Assembly (NCBI GenBank): GCA_900290385.1
Contig: OMSV01000079.1
Span: 10,968 to 19,736, forward strand
DNA from: Syntrophobacter sp. SbD2
GTDB lineage: Bacteria > Desulfobacterota > Syntrophobacteria > Syntrophobacterales > Syntrophobacteraceae
Direction of reading: 5' to 3'
Length of the DNA: 8,769 bases
Positions within the stretch are counted from its first letter, which is position 1; every line of letters starts with the position of its first letter. Of this stretch, positions 1 to 7,262 are shown piece by piece. The notes beneath the pieces are model-generated. The model ran no database searches. It saw only the letters and a program-made list of their open reading frames with translations, and was not told where the DNA came from. The position numbers and the translations under genes are program-made.

Positions 1-115
1 GCCGGTCCAAGATGAAAAACTGCAACGGGGAAGCGGGATGAGCGCGGCCGGCAGACAAAAGCACCTTTTGATTCTTGCTCCCTGCTGCCGCATTGCTCTT
101 AGACCCGCGACCCGT

Positions 116-1414
116 TTATAATAGTTTCCCGCCCAATTCAGCCACTTTGGAACGTTCCCCCTTGGTTAGAACCACGTGACCGGATATATTTTCGTTTTTG
201 ATCCTTTCAACGAGGTAGGTCAATCCATTGCTGCTGGCGTCCAGATAGGGATGATCGATCTGCTCCGGGTCACCCGTAAGGACTATTTTTGTATCTTCGC
301 CCACTCGGGTAATGAGCGTCTTTATCATATGGGGTGACAGATTCTGGGCTTCATCGCAAATTATGAACTGCCGCGGGATGCTGCGGCCACGGATGTACGT
401 GAGGGCCTCCAGATCGACCATTCCTTTCCGGATGAGGTCCTGAAGCACCTCAAAAGGCTCCGAGCAGTTTCTGAAAAGGAATTCGAGATTGTCATAGATC
501 GGCTGCATCCAGGGCCGGAGTTTCTCTTCCTTTGTTCCCGGCAGAAACCCGAGGTCATCTCCCATGGGAATGACCGGGCGTGTTATCAAAAGCCTGCTGT
601 ATGCGTTCTCCTCGAGCACTTTTTCAAGCCCCACAGCCAGGGCCAGCAGTGTTTTCCCGGTTCCCGCCCGGCCGACCAGAGTAACAACTTTTACCTGATC
701 GTTCAGGAGAAGTTCCAACGCAAATTTCTGTTCCTTGTTAAGCGCCTTTACCCCCCAGCAACTCGCCTCACCATAGCTCAGGTGAAGCAGCGATCCCTGA
801 TAATAACGCGCAAGCGCCGACTGGGAAGGATTCTCGCTGGATTTTAGAAGCATGAACTGATTGGGAACTGCGTTATGCGAGTTGTAGTTGAACTTGCCTT
901 CCTTGTAGAACCTGTCGAGTTCCTGGGCTGACAGATATACTTCGCCAACGCCGGTGTAGAGCTGATCGTAATCGACCTTGTCATTGTAGAAATCCTCTGC
1001 CCGTATGCCAAGCACGTCGGCTTTAATCCTCAGGTTCAGGTCTTTTGTCACAATGGTGACAGGTTCGCTTCCGGAAACGCTCAGATTATAGGCAACAGCG
1101 AGAATTCGGTTGTCATATTTTTCGGGATCCAGCCCCTGCGGGAATTCCATCAGGCCGGAATGATTGAGTTCGATAGTCAGCCGGCCGCCCTTGGGCAGGT
1201 CCACGCCTTCCGACAGCCTGTTCGATTCGCGGAGCGCGTCCAGCTCCCTCGATACAACTCGGGCATTTCTCCCTATTTCATCCTGTCTTTTTTTTTGGTT
1301 GTCGATTTCTTCGATTACCGCAAAAGGTATTACGACGTTGTTGTCTTCAAACGCGAAAAGGGCATCGGGGTTGTGGAGCAAAACATTTGTATCGATCACA
1401 TAGGTCTTACGCAT
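116..1414 (-). CDS. PIN-PhoH two-domain ATPase/ribonuclease (PhoH2/YlaK type)
   Basis: A 432-residue protein with two domains in the PhoH2 arrangement. Residues 1-145 form a PIN nuclease domain: it opens with the VIDTNVLLH motif (D8) and has further acidic positions at E36, D101 and D125 (TKDLNLR). Residues 225-432 form a PhoH P-loop ATPase with Walker A GRAGTGKT (248-255), the ITRPVIPMG segment near 277, Walker B FIICDEAQN (350-358) and a TGDPEQID motif near 380. In this family, PhoH2 proteins of mycobacteria are reported to unwind and cleave RNA using ATP, so a cytoplasmic RNA-processing role is likely here. The start is supported by GGAG about seven bases upstream of the ATG, and the PIN motif begins right after it. 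Length is normal and no key residue is missing. The gene follows the deacetylase after a 247-base gap, so it may have its own promoter. The family is certain; the physiological target is unknown. Confidence 0.95.
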   Translation of the reverse strand: MRKTYVIDTNVLLHNPDALFAFEDNNVVIPFAVIEEIDNQKKRQDEIGRNARVVSRELDALRESNRLSEGVDLPKGGRLTIELNHSGLMEFPQGLDPEKYDNRILAVAYNLSVSGSEPVTIVTKDLNLRIKADVLGIRAEDFYNDKVDYDQLYTGVGEVYLSAQELDRFYKEGKFNYNSHNAVPNQFMLLKSSENPSQSALARYYQGSLLHLSYGEASCWGVKALNKEQKFALELLLNDQVKVVTLVGRAGTGKTLLALAVGLEKVLEENAYSRLLITRPVIPMGDDLGFLPGTKEEKLRPWMQPIYDNLEFLFRNCSEPFEVLQDLIRKGMVDLEALTYIRGRSIPRQFIICDEAQNLSPHMIKTLITRVGEDTKIVLTGDPEQIDHPYLDASSNGLTYLVERIKNENISGHVVLTKGERSKVAELGGKLL

Positions 1415-1661
1415 CGGAACTCTCCAGGACCTTCTTGAAACTCGCGCAACTCAATCTGCAAACCCAATCCGGAGCGCAATCGAGGTTAGCAACCCGCGCG
1501 TTTAAATTATGAAGCGCGCAGAAAGTGAAACATCTCAGCTCTGAATGTAATCTTTTTTGGGATAAAAATGGAAGGACAATTAGATGAAGTAAAGCCGGCA
1601 AAAACCTCTCAGCGAACTCGTAACATTTTCTATTGCGCAACGTTGTCCGCCCGTGGCCAAC

Positions 1662-2750
1662 TCAGCGGGAATCATACCTGAGATTATCCCCGGGTCTCAT
1701 TTCATAGCATTGCGGAACCGCAACCGGCACCCCAGCCGCCAGCAGTTCGCTCACCGTCACAAAATTGAAGCCTGCCTTTCCAAGGCTTGGCGCAAACATC
1801 GGGAGGGATTCCGCAGTTCCATGTCCACGGCCGTTGGCGTGGCATACGATAATGGAACCGGGCTTCGCGTTTCGAAGCACGGTCTGGGCTATATCCGCTG
1901 CTGAACGGCCTTTTACGGGGTCGCCTGAAACAATGTTCCATTGAATCGCCGGGAGTCCCAAATCCTGAAGCATTTTCAGATTATCACAGTTGCAGGCGCC
2001 GAAAGGAAAGCGGAACAGGCGGGGCACCCTTGCAATTTTCGTCTCCTGTCCCCCGGTTGCATGAAAACACGGTCTTGTCTGCAACTCCTCCCAAAGCAGC
2101 TCATATTGAGCCTGAGTCCAGAGCACCTGGTCCCGGGCTTCTCTTTTGTCCAGCTTACGAAAGTTTTTATGATTCCAGCTATGATTCCCGATTTCGAAAA
2201 GAGGATCGGCCATGAGTTGCATGGTTTTTTCCGGGTGCGAGCGCATCCACTTGCCGCCGGCAAAAAAGGTCGCTTTGATCTTGTTGGCCCTCAGATAGTT
2301 CACTATGCCTGGATCATAGCCGCTGATCTCCTGTTCCCCTTCACAAAGATCGAATGTCAGTGCGATAAGTTTGACGTTTTCAGACAGTTTAACGGAGCGT
2401 ATCGAATTCGCCATTTCAGGCGAGAGTCCGGGGAGGTTTTCGCCGGGCCGAGTCCTTGACGGAGGAATATTTCTCAAACCGGCAGGATTCCGAGCCCTCC
2501 TCTTATCAGCAGCACTTCCCTCGAGTTCGGCCTGCGACCAGCAGCACCGGTAATTCGCCTCCGGCCGGCTTACGATTGCCGATTGCTCCGCCCCGGCCGC
2601 AGGATCATTGGACAAATCGGCCACCAGTCCCACAAAAACAGCCAGAAGAAGAAATAAAGCCGTCATGAAGAGTTGAAAAAATTTCACTTTGACCCGTTCG
2701 GCCCCTTGCTCTTCGGTCCACAGGGCAACTATTGGCCTGCAATCGCCCAT
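1662..2750 (-). CDS. Exported polysaccharide deacetylase (CE4/NodB fold, TFDxCE subtype)
   Basis: The CE4 homology domain spans roughly residues 125-325. Motif 1 is TFDLCEG (132-138) rather than TFDD, so the base Asp (D134) is kept while the usual second, metal-binding Asp is Leu. The His pair is HSWNH (H190, H194), the RPPYG-like motif is RFPFG (247-251), followed by QWNIVSGDP (270-278) and the motif-5 His in IIVCHANG (H304). The family removes N- or O-acetyl groups from peptidoglycan or other polysaccharides. Residues 22-46 are a Lys-flanked hydrophobic stretch, so the protein is exported or anchored at the inner membrane. The start is uncertain. The ATG at 2750 overlaps the upstream kinase gene by 22 bases. 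A GTG at 2687 (residue 22) would place the signal sequence at the very N-terminus, with an AAGGGG somewhat far (14 bases) upstream. The overlap or short gap implies co-transcription with the kinase. Substrate cannot be read from the sequence. Confidence 0.9.
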   Translation of the reverse strand: MGDCRPIVALWTEEQGAERVKVKFFQLFMTALFLLLAVFVGLVADLSNDPAAGAEQSAIVSRPEANYRCCWSQAELEGSAADKRRARNPAGLRNIPPSRTRPGENLPGLSPEMANSIRSVKLSENVKLIALTFDLCEGEQEISGYDPGIVNYLRANKIKATFFAGGKWMRSHPEKTMQLMADPLFEIGNHSWNHKNFRKLDKREARDQVLWTQAQYELLWEELQTRPCFHATGGQETKIARVPRLFRFPFGACNCDNLKMLQDLGLPAIQWNIVSGDPVKGRSAADIAQTVLRNAKPGSIIVCHANGRGHGTAESLPMFAPSLGKAGFNFVTVSELLAAGVPVAVPQCYEMRPGDNLRYDSR

Positions 2751-3817
2751 TGCACCCTGACGAAGGTCCCGCCGCCCTCAGCGGACCCGATCTCAAACGA
2801 GCCCCCTGAAAGTTCCGCTCTTCTTTTCATGCTTATCAGCCCCAGCGCGCAATCCGGACACGTAAAAGACACGGCGTGAGATACGTCGAACGCGGCCCCG
2901 TTGTGCCAGATGTCGAGCCTGACATATCCGTCTTCCTCGACCAGCGAAACCCGGGTGCGACCAGCTCTGCTGTGGGCCGTCACGCTGTCGAAAGCGTTCT
3001 GGACGATTCGAAAAATCACCAGTCTCAAATTCGTAGCTATCTCTTCTTCTCTGACCTTGAATCGGGATTCCACCAGGATATTGGGGTGGTCTTTTTGAAA
3101 TTCCCTGCAAAACCAGCTCAGGGTCGCCACAATACCCAGGTCGTCCAGAACTGTGGGCATCAGTTGCGTGTACATGTTGCGGACTTGCTCAATAGCGAGC
3201 TGCATATTCGGTATAATAGCGTTGAGGTCCCGGGTGCAGCTTTCGTCCGGGTCCATTCGCATCAGAACGCTTTCGATCTTATACTTGATGGCCGTCAGGA
3301 GCTGGCCAAGGTCATCATGCAACTCGGCAGCCACCATTCTTCTCTCGTTTTCCTGCACCCTCAGCAACGCCGATGATAAGTACCTGAGCTGCCTTTCCGA
3401 CTCCCGCAGGTCGTCCTTGGACTTCTTTCGATCCATCGAGTAACGGATCGCTCTTTCGAGCAGCAGTCCACTCATCTGGTCCTTGACCAGATAATCTGCC
3501 GCCCCGTGTTTCATCGCTTTCAGATCAACGAGGTAATCTCCATGGCCTGTCAGGACGATTATCGGGGGCGTAGCCGGGGATTCCTCCACATTGTTGAGAA
3601 TCTCCAGCCCGGTCTCCGAGCCAAGGTGATAATCGAGAAGGCATACGTCGTATGTTCCCTTCTCCAGTTCCTTCAGGCCGTCTTCATAGGTCTGGATCCA
3701 GGCAACCTCATATTTCGCTGAAGATACTTCGGCCAGCAGATGCCTGAGCAGGAAGTAGTCGTCCTCATCGTCTTCGATTAGAAGCACTGAAATATGCCTA
3801 AAATCGTCCTCAGACAT
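2729..3817 (-). CDS. Receiver domain fused to HPK7-type histidine kinase with a divergent ATPase domain
   Basis: A 362-residue cytoplasmic protein with no membrane segment. Residues 9-125 are a receiver domain with the acidic pair D16/D17, phosphoacceptor D62 (LLDYHLG), T90 (VLTGHG) and K112 (LVKD). A charged, probably coiled linker (about 128-158) leads to a HisKA_3 dimerisation domain with H167 in RMVAAELHDDLGQ. The C-terminal HATPase domain (about 262-360) keeps the G1-like LGLISMKRRAELSGG (325-339) and G2-like GGGTF (348-352). Its N-box reads IVQNAFDSVTAHS where the family expects QEAxxNxxKHA, and its D-box reads HNGAAFD where DNGxGFD is usual. ATP binding or phosphotransfer may therefore be weak or lost. 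No partner response regulator lies in the window. It shares its 3' end with the deacetylase start, so both are probably co-transcribed. AGGA lies about nine bases upstream of the ATG. The fold is clear; activity is an open question. Confidence 0.93.
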   Translation of the reverse strand: MSEDDFRHISVLLIEDDEDDYFLLRHLLAEVSSAKYEVAWIQTYEDGLKELEKGTYDVCLLDYHLGSETGLEILNNVEESPATPPIIVLTGHGDYLVDLKAMKHGAADYLVKDQMSGLLLERAIRYSMDRKKSKDDLRESERQLRYLSSALLRVQENERRMVAAELHDDLGQLLTAIKYKIESVLMRMDPDESCTRDLNAIIPNMQLAIEQVRNMYTQLMPTVLDDLGIVATLSWFCREFQKDHPNILVESRFKVREEEIATNLRLVIFRIVQNAFDSVTAHSRAGRTRVSLVEEDGYVRLDIWHNGAAFDVSHAVSFTCPDCALGLISMKRRAELSGGSFEIGSAEGGGTFVRVQWAIAGQ

Positions 3818-3943
3818 TTGAAATTTTCCTGATGAGGTCCGCGGTGCGCGTAGCGGCTTTTTAAAGGTTCCCTTGGGTTAATTACCGTATTTATAGTCTA
3901 TCTCAGCAGGGTTACGCGGATTGGGCAGAGCTGTTTGAACGAA

Positions 3944-3965
3944 TGCGCCGGCTGCTGCCGGCGCA
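3944..3965 (-). terminator. GC-rich hairpin after the inositol-phosphatase-like gene
   Basis: A perfect 9-base-pair stem (TGCGCCGGC at 3944-3952 against GCCGGCGCA at 3957-3965) with a 4-base loop. It lies 9 bases past the stop codon of the minus-strand gene ending at 3975. On the minus strand the stem is followed by TTCGTTC, a weak T-tract, so this fits a rho-independent terminator of modest strength. On the plus strand no T-run follows. Confidence 0.5.
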
Positions 3966-3974
3966 ACGGCGGCA

Positions 3975-4784
3975 TTACTCTTCGCCAATCCTTTTCAGGT
4001 ACATGCGTATGGATTCAAAGGAACCTTCCGGGGCTGCTATAAGGTGTTCCTCTATGCGCTGTCCGCTCAGATAGTCGCTCAAGTGAAACTCCCGCCCATC
4101 CAGGCGGTGCATCTTTCCGCCCGCAGCCATCAGGATAATCTGGGCCGCAGCCAGATCGCGATACGACACATTTGCCAGAAGAGCCCCTTCGGCCCGCCCC
4201 ATGGCCACGTAAATTATGTGCGCAGACGTCGATCCCAGGTTCCGGATCTTGCCCGGAAAAGTGGACTGGTATTGATTATGAAACCTGGAGTAGGTCAGCA
4301 ATACGCTTTCGTTGCCGATCTCGCCCGTGTCCGGAATTCTTATTTCCCGTTCGCCCCGGTAAGCTTTCTGCCCGACGACGGCGTAGAAGAGGTCACCGGT
4401 CACAGGCATGAAGGTAACCCCGAAGACCGGCCAGAAATTTTCGAAAAGCGCAAGCGATATGCCCCATATTGGAATTCCCGCCTGAAAGTTGGCTACTCCG
4501 TCAAGCGGATCGTATATCCACAGATACCTCTTTTCCCCGTGGACGTAGTCTTCCGAAGGAAGCGGGTCCCCGAAAACCCCGTGCCCGGGGAAGATGGAAC
4601 TGAGGCGGTTCCTGAAAAAGTTTACCAACGCAAGCTCGGCTGAGGTAACAAGCTCTTCATCAAATTTGACCCTTGGATTGCCTTTCCCGTAAAGCTCCAA
4701 AGCTTTATCGCCCGCGATCAAAACCGCATCTTTAGCAAAACCGAGCAACTCTTCGATCCCGGGGTTTTCTTCCCGAAACGCCAT
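3975..4784 (-). CDS. Inositol monophosphatase-family sugar phosphatase
   Basis: A 269-residue protein of the FIG/IMPase superfamily of metal-dependent, lithium-sensitive phosphatases. The metal-binding motif DPLDGVANF is at 92-100 (D92, D95). The distal motif, normally WDxAA, is YRDLAAA at 208-214 (D210), preceded by a GSTSAHIIYVAMGRAEG segment (184-200) that matches the family's GSxAxxxxxVAxGRxDG. The upstream GEE motif is replaced by GDP (72-74, in HGVFGDP), so a metal-1 glutamate position carries Asp, which is unusual. Length is normal. GAGGAGG lies 5 bases before the ATG, a strong ribosome-binding site that fixes the start. The gene is transcribed alone, away from the aldolase operon across a 578-base gap, and is followed by a terminator-like hairpin. 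Substrate could be inositol phosphate, a sugar bisphosphate or PAP; the sequence does not decide. Confidence 0.9.
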   Translation of the reverse strand: MAFREENPGIEELLGFAKDAVLIAGDKALELYGKGNPRVKFDEELVTSAELALVNFFRNRLSSIFPGHGVFGDPLPSEDYVHGEKRYLWIYDPLDGVANFQAGIPIWGISLALFENFWPVFGVTFMPVTGDLFYAVVGQKAYRGEREIRIPDTGEIGNESVLLTYSRFHNQYQSTFPGKIRNLGSTSAHIIYVAMGRAEGALLANVSYRDLAAAQIILMAAGGKMHRLDGREFHLSDYLSGQRIEEHLIAAPEGSFESIRMYLKRIGEE

Positions 4785-5362
4785 TTACGCCTCCTCGTCA
4801 CAATATAAGTAGCGGTATCAGCAGTGCACGTGCAAACAAGTCTTTACTTCTCGAACTATTTTCCATCATGCCAGGAGGTCTGGGAGCTTGTCGGACGATT
4901 AGCATTAGGGGCCGGTTTATGTTAATATGGCCCTGCTATGGAATGGATAAGACCTCCAATGTTCACAGACCGTTCGAGCTGGGAAAATACCACAAATATG
5001 CGAGAGGAGCTATGCTCATGTGCGGAAAGTATCATGTAAGAAGGCCTCCCGTTCACGCCCTGTCTCGCGGAGCGTCCATAATGAGCGGTCGGCCTCCGCG
5101 CTACGCGCCCGCACTTCGTTAAGGGAGGCCGGGCAAGCCCACTTCACAAAGTAAAGTAGGGCGAAGCCCCCGCGAAGCGAGACCCTGACACCATTGTAAC
5201 TTTACTTTCTAATGCGCTTGACATTTGGCTTGCCTTCAAATGCACCACGTTTAATGTCTGTGCGTTCTGCATGGCTGCGCGCGCGGTTGCCGCTCTTATC
5301 ATGTCGGGCGCATTTTTTCAAACAAGGTATTAGATAAGTCTATCATACGAGGGAGCTGGAAA
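4785..5362. other. 578-base divergent intergenic region, no credible gene
   Basis: This region lies between the minus-strand phosphatase gene and the plus-strand aldolase operon, so it must hold both upstream control regions. The only sizeable open frame (plus strand, 4868-5122) lacks a family match, has an unconvincing composition and ends inside the inverted-repeat cluster, so I do not call it. A perfect 10-base palindrome, TGCACGTGCA, sits at 4825-4834, upstream of the phosphatase gene, and could be an operator. A TTGACA hexamer at 5218-5223 looks like a -35 box, but no good -10 lies at the expected distance; TTTAAT at 5250-5255 is too far away. No tRNA or recognisable riboswitch was found. 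Confidence 0.7.
5041..5210. repeat. Cluster of inverted repeats, possibly a structured or mobile-derived element
   Basis: Several inverted repeats lie together. GGCCTCCC (5043-5050) pairs with GGGAGGCC (5123-5130). CGCGGAG (5066-5072) pairs with CTCCGCG (5094-5100). GTCTCGC (5062-5068) pairs with GCGAGAC (5177-5183). AAAGTAAAGT (5148-5157) pairs perfectly with ACTTTACTTT (5199-5208), with AGGG/CCCT nested inside. Small hairpins GGGCAAGCCC (5131-5140), GGGCGAAGCCC (5159-5169) and CGCGAAGCG (5171-5179) add to this. The last two each contain GCGAAGC. It may be a short interspersed palindromic repeat, a MITE-like remnant or a folded leader. No target-site duplication or clear outer ends could be fixed. 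Confidence 0.45.
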
Positions 5363-6262
5363 ATGGCTGATATGGATGATATTAAGGAGGCCAAAAGATT
5401 TCATTCGGATGTGCCTCAGAAAACGGATGGATTTTTTCTCAAGGGGTCAGGCTCCCTTGATTGGGGAATGAAGAACCGGCTGGCGCGGATCTTCAATCCG
5501 CAAACCGGTCGAACGGTCATGCTGGCAATCGACCACGGGTATTTCCAGGGTCCCACCACCGGGCTGGAGCGAATCGACATAAACATACTTCCGCTGGTCC
5601 CTTACGCAGACACGCTGATGCTGACAAGGGGCATCCTCAGGACCATCGTGCCCCCGTCCACCACAAAATCTATCGTGTTGAGGGTTTCCGGGGGGACAAG
5701 CATACTTAAGGAGCTTTCCAATGAGGACATCGCGGTCGATATCGAGGAATCCATTCGGCTCAATGTCTGCGCCATGGCCGTGCAGGTCTTTATCGGCGGA
5801 GAGCACGAGAGGGGGTCCATCATAAACATGACCCGGATGGTGGATCTTGGCGCACGCTACTCCATTCCCACTCTTGCCGTAACGGCGGTTGGAAAGGACA
5901 TGGCGCGCGACGCCAAGTACTTCAGACTTGCCGTAAGGCTATGCGCGGAACTTGGAGCTCAATACGTCAAGTCCTACTATATAGATGAGGGGTTTGAAAC
6001 CGTCACGGCCTGCTGCCCGGTGCCTATCGTGATGGCCGGCGGCAAGAAGATCCCTGAACTGGATGCCCTTACCATGGCCTATAATGCGATCCAACAGGGC
6101 GCAGCTGGTGTTGATATGGGAAGGAATATCTTTCAGTCTGAAGCGCCGACGGCCATGATCCAGGCAGTACGCGCCGTCGTCCACGGCAACGAAACGCCGA
6201 AAAAGGCCTTTGATCTTTACAATACGCTGAAAAACAAAAATGAAGGTCGCCTACTGGTATAA
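5363..6262 (+). CDS. lsrF: LsrF-like class I aldolase / 3-hydroxy-5-phosphonooxypentane-2,4-dione thiolase family
   Basis: A 299-residue DhnA-type class I aldolase. From memory it resembles E. coli LsrF (about 290 residues) along its whole length, including the N-terminal MADxDDIK, LDWGM (32-36), RIFNPQTG (42-49), [19 protein letters not shown] (56-74), VGKDMARD (176-183), AGGKK (225-229) and [12 protein letters not shown] (249-260). The Schiff-base lysine of LsrF (K203) falls at K203 here, in YVKSYY. LsrF transfers an acetyl group from phosphorylated autoinducer-2 breakdown product to CoA, giving dihydroxyacetone phosphate and acetyl-CoA. No lsrK, lsrR, lsrG or lsrACDB transport gene is visible, so the in vivo substrate may be a different ketose phosphate. 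GGGAG lies seven bases before the ATG. It is the first gene of an operon with the dehydrogenase, which overlaps it, and the class II aldolase. Family assignment is strong; exact reaction is inferred. Confidence 0.88.
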   Translation: MADMDDIKEAKRFHSDVPQKTDGFFLKGSGSLDWGMKNRLARIFNPQTGRTVMLAIDHGYFQGPTTGLERIDINILPLVPYADTLMLTRGILRTIVPPSTTKSIVLRVSGGTSILKELSNEDIAVDIEESIRLNVCAMAVQVFIGGEHERGSIINMTRMVDLGARYSIPTLAVTAVGKDMARDAKYFRLAVRLCAELGAQYVKSYYIDEGFETVTACCPVPIVMAGGKKIPELDALTMAYNAIQQGAAGVDMGRNIFQSEAPTAMIQAVRAVVHGNETPKKAFDLYNTLKNKNEGRLLV

Positions 6263-7262
6263 CAACCGGGATATCCGGATAGAAGAGGTCCCAACCCCAC
6301 GGCCGGGGCCGGGAGAACTCCTCGTGAAGGTGATTTCCTGCGGCATATGCGGAAGTGACATCGTCGAGTGGTACCGGCTGCCGAGGGCGCCGCTCGTTCA
6401 GGGCCATGAGATCGGCGCCCAGGTGGTTGCTGCCGGCGATTCGGTAACGAAATTTAAGCCGGGAGACAGGGTTTTCGTTGCGCCCAAGGTCCCCTGCATG
6501 GAATGCTCATACTGCAAAGACGGGCATTATCCCCAGTGCTCGGAGGTAAAGGTCAGGCTGCCGGGCGGTTTTGCCGAATATATCCTGGTCCCGGAGACCC
6601 TGGTGAATAAGGGCGCCTATCTTTTGCCCGAGGCCCTGACATACGACCAGAGCACCTTCATCGAGCCTCTTGCATGTGTTGTCAGGGCGCAGAGGCTTGC
6701 CGGGGTGCGAGAAGACCGTACGGTCTTCGTGGCCGGCTGCGGGATGTCGGGACTCCTCCATGTAAAGCTTGCAAAGTCGAGGAAATGCAGGGTAATAGCA
6801 ACCGACATCAATCGAAACAGGCTGGCGTTTGCCAAGCGGGTCGGGGCGGACATAACAATCCATGCGGCCGAAGATATTTCCCGGCGCCTGGCTGACGAAA
6901 AAATCGGAAAGCCGGACGTCATTATATTGTGCACTTCGGCCCTTTCCGCCGCGGAACAGGCATGGAAATGCGTGGACAAAGGCGGCGCGGTCGTCTTTTT
7001 TGCCGTTCCGGGACCTGATAAGGAAGTGACCGTCCCGATAAATGATTTTTGGACAAAGGAGATAAGGATACTTACTTCTTACTACTGCGGGCCGCCCGAC
7101 ATAGAGGAAGCGATAAAACTGATTGAATCCGGCGAGATACAAGTGGAGGACATGATCACGCACAGATTAGGGCTCGAAGATATCGCAAAGGGCTTCGAAC
7201 TGGTGCTCGATGGGACAAAATCCATCAAGGTGATCATCCGGCCCAACGATCCAGCCGCCTGA
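6240..7262 (+). CDS. Zinc-dependent medium-chain alcohol/polyol dehydrogenase
   Basis: A 340-residue member of the MDR family (sorbitol / threonine dehydrogenase-like), oxidising an alcohol or polyol with NAD(P). The catalytic zinc ligands are C37 (CGICGSD), H56/E57 (GHE) and E142 (FIEPLAC). The four structural-zinc cysteines are C86, C89, C92 and C100. The Rossmann motif GCGMSG (166-171) is followed by an acidic residue, D189 in IATDINRNR, which suggests NAD rather than NADP. The start overlaps the aldolase gene by 23 bases. An in-frame TGA at 6228-6230, just four codons upstream, leaves no earlier start, and there is no obvious Shine-Dalgarno site, so translation probably depends on coupling to the aldolase gene. 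Substrate is unknown; the neighbours suggest a sugar, sugar phosphate or polyol that feeds an aldol cleavage. Confidence 0.93.
   Translation: MKVAYWYNNRDIRIEEVPTPRPGPGELLVKVISCGICGSDIVEWYRLPRAPLVQGHEIGAQVVAAGDSVTKFKPGDRVFVAPKVPCMECSYCKDGHYPQCSEVKVRLPGGFAEYILVPETLVNKGAYLLPEALTYDQSTFIEPLACVVRAQRLAGVREDRTVFVAGCGMSGLLHVKLAKSRKCRVIATDINRNRLAFAKRVGADITIHAAEDISRRLADEKIGKPDVIILCTSALSAAEQAWKCVDKGGAVVFFAVPGPDKEVTVPINDFWTKEIRILTSYYCGPPDIEEAIKLIESGEIQVEDMITHRLGLEDIAKGFELVLDGTKSIKVIIRPNDPAA

Noticed and set aside
56..70. Perfect small inverted repeat CAAAAG-CAC-CTTTTG downstream of the PIN-PhoH stop codon.
   Set aside because: AT-rich stem with no T-run following on the minus strand, 46 bases past the stop; not convincing as a terminator.
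1..93. Minus-strand frame open from an ATG at 93 to the window edge (31 codons, beginning MRQQGARIK).
   Set aside because: Upstream bases give no convincing ribosome-binding site and the peptide is not recognisable; an open frame this short at an edge can arise by chance.
1495..1519. GCGCG/CGCGC inverted repeat around an AT-rich loop upstream of the PIN-PhoH gene.
   Set aside because: A 5-base stem with a 14-base loop is close to chance expectation and has no flanking signal.
1407..1640. 77-residue minus-strand open frame just upstream of and overlapping the PIN-PhoH gene, in the position of the mycobacterial PhoAT antitoxin.
   Set aside because: It would have to begin with TTG, has no Shine-Dalgarno site, contains no internal Met and its cysteine- and leucine-rich composition resembles no known antitoxin. 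Position alone is not enough.
4868..5122. 84-residue plus-strand open frame in the divergent intergenic region.
   Set aside because: No family resemblance, composition unlike the neighbouring genes, and its 3' half is made of inverted-repeat sequence. A GGAGG nearby lies inside the frame rather than before the ATG.
5218..5255. TTGACA (5218) with TTTAAT (5250) as a sigma-70 promoter for the aldolase operon.
   Set aside because: The spacing is 26 bases, far outside 16-18, and no acceptable -10 lies at the proper distance from TTGACA. A sigma-54 reading also fails on spacing.
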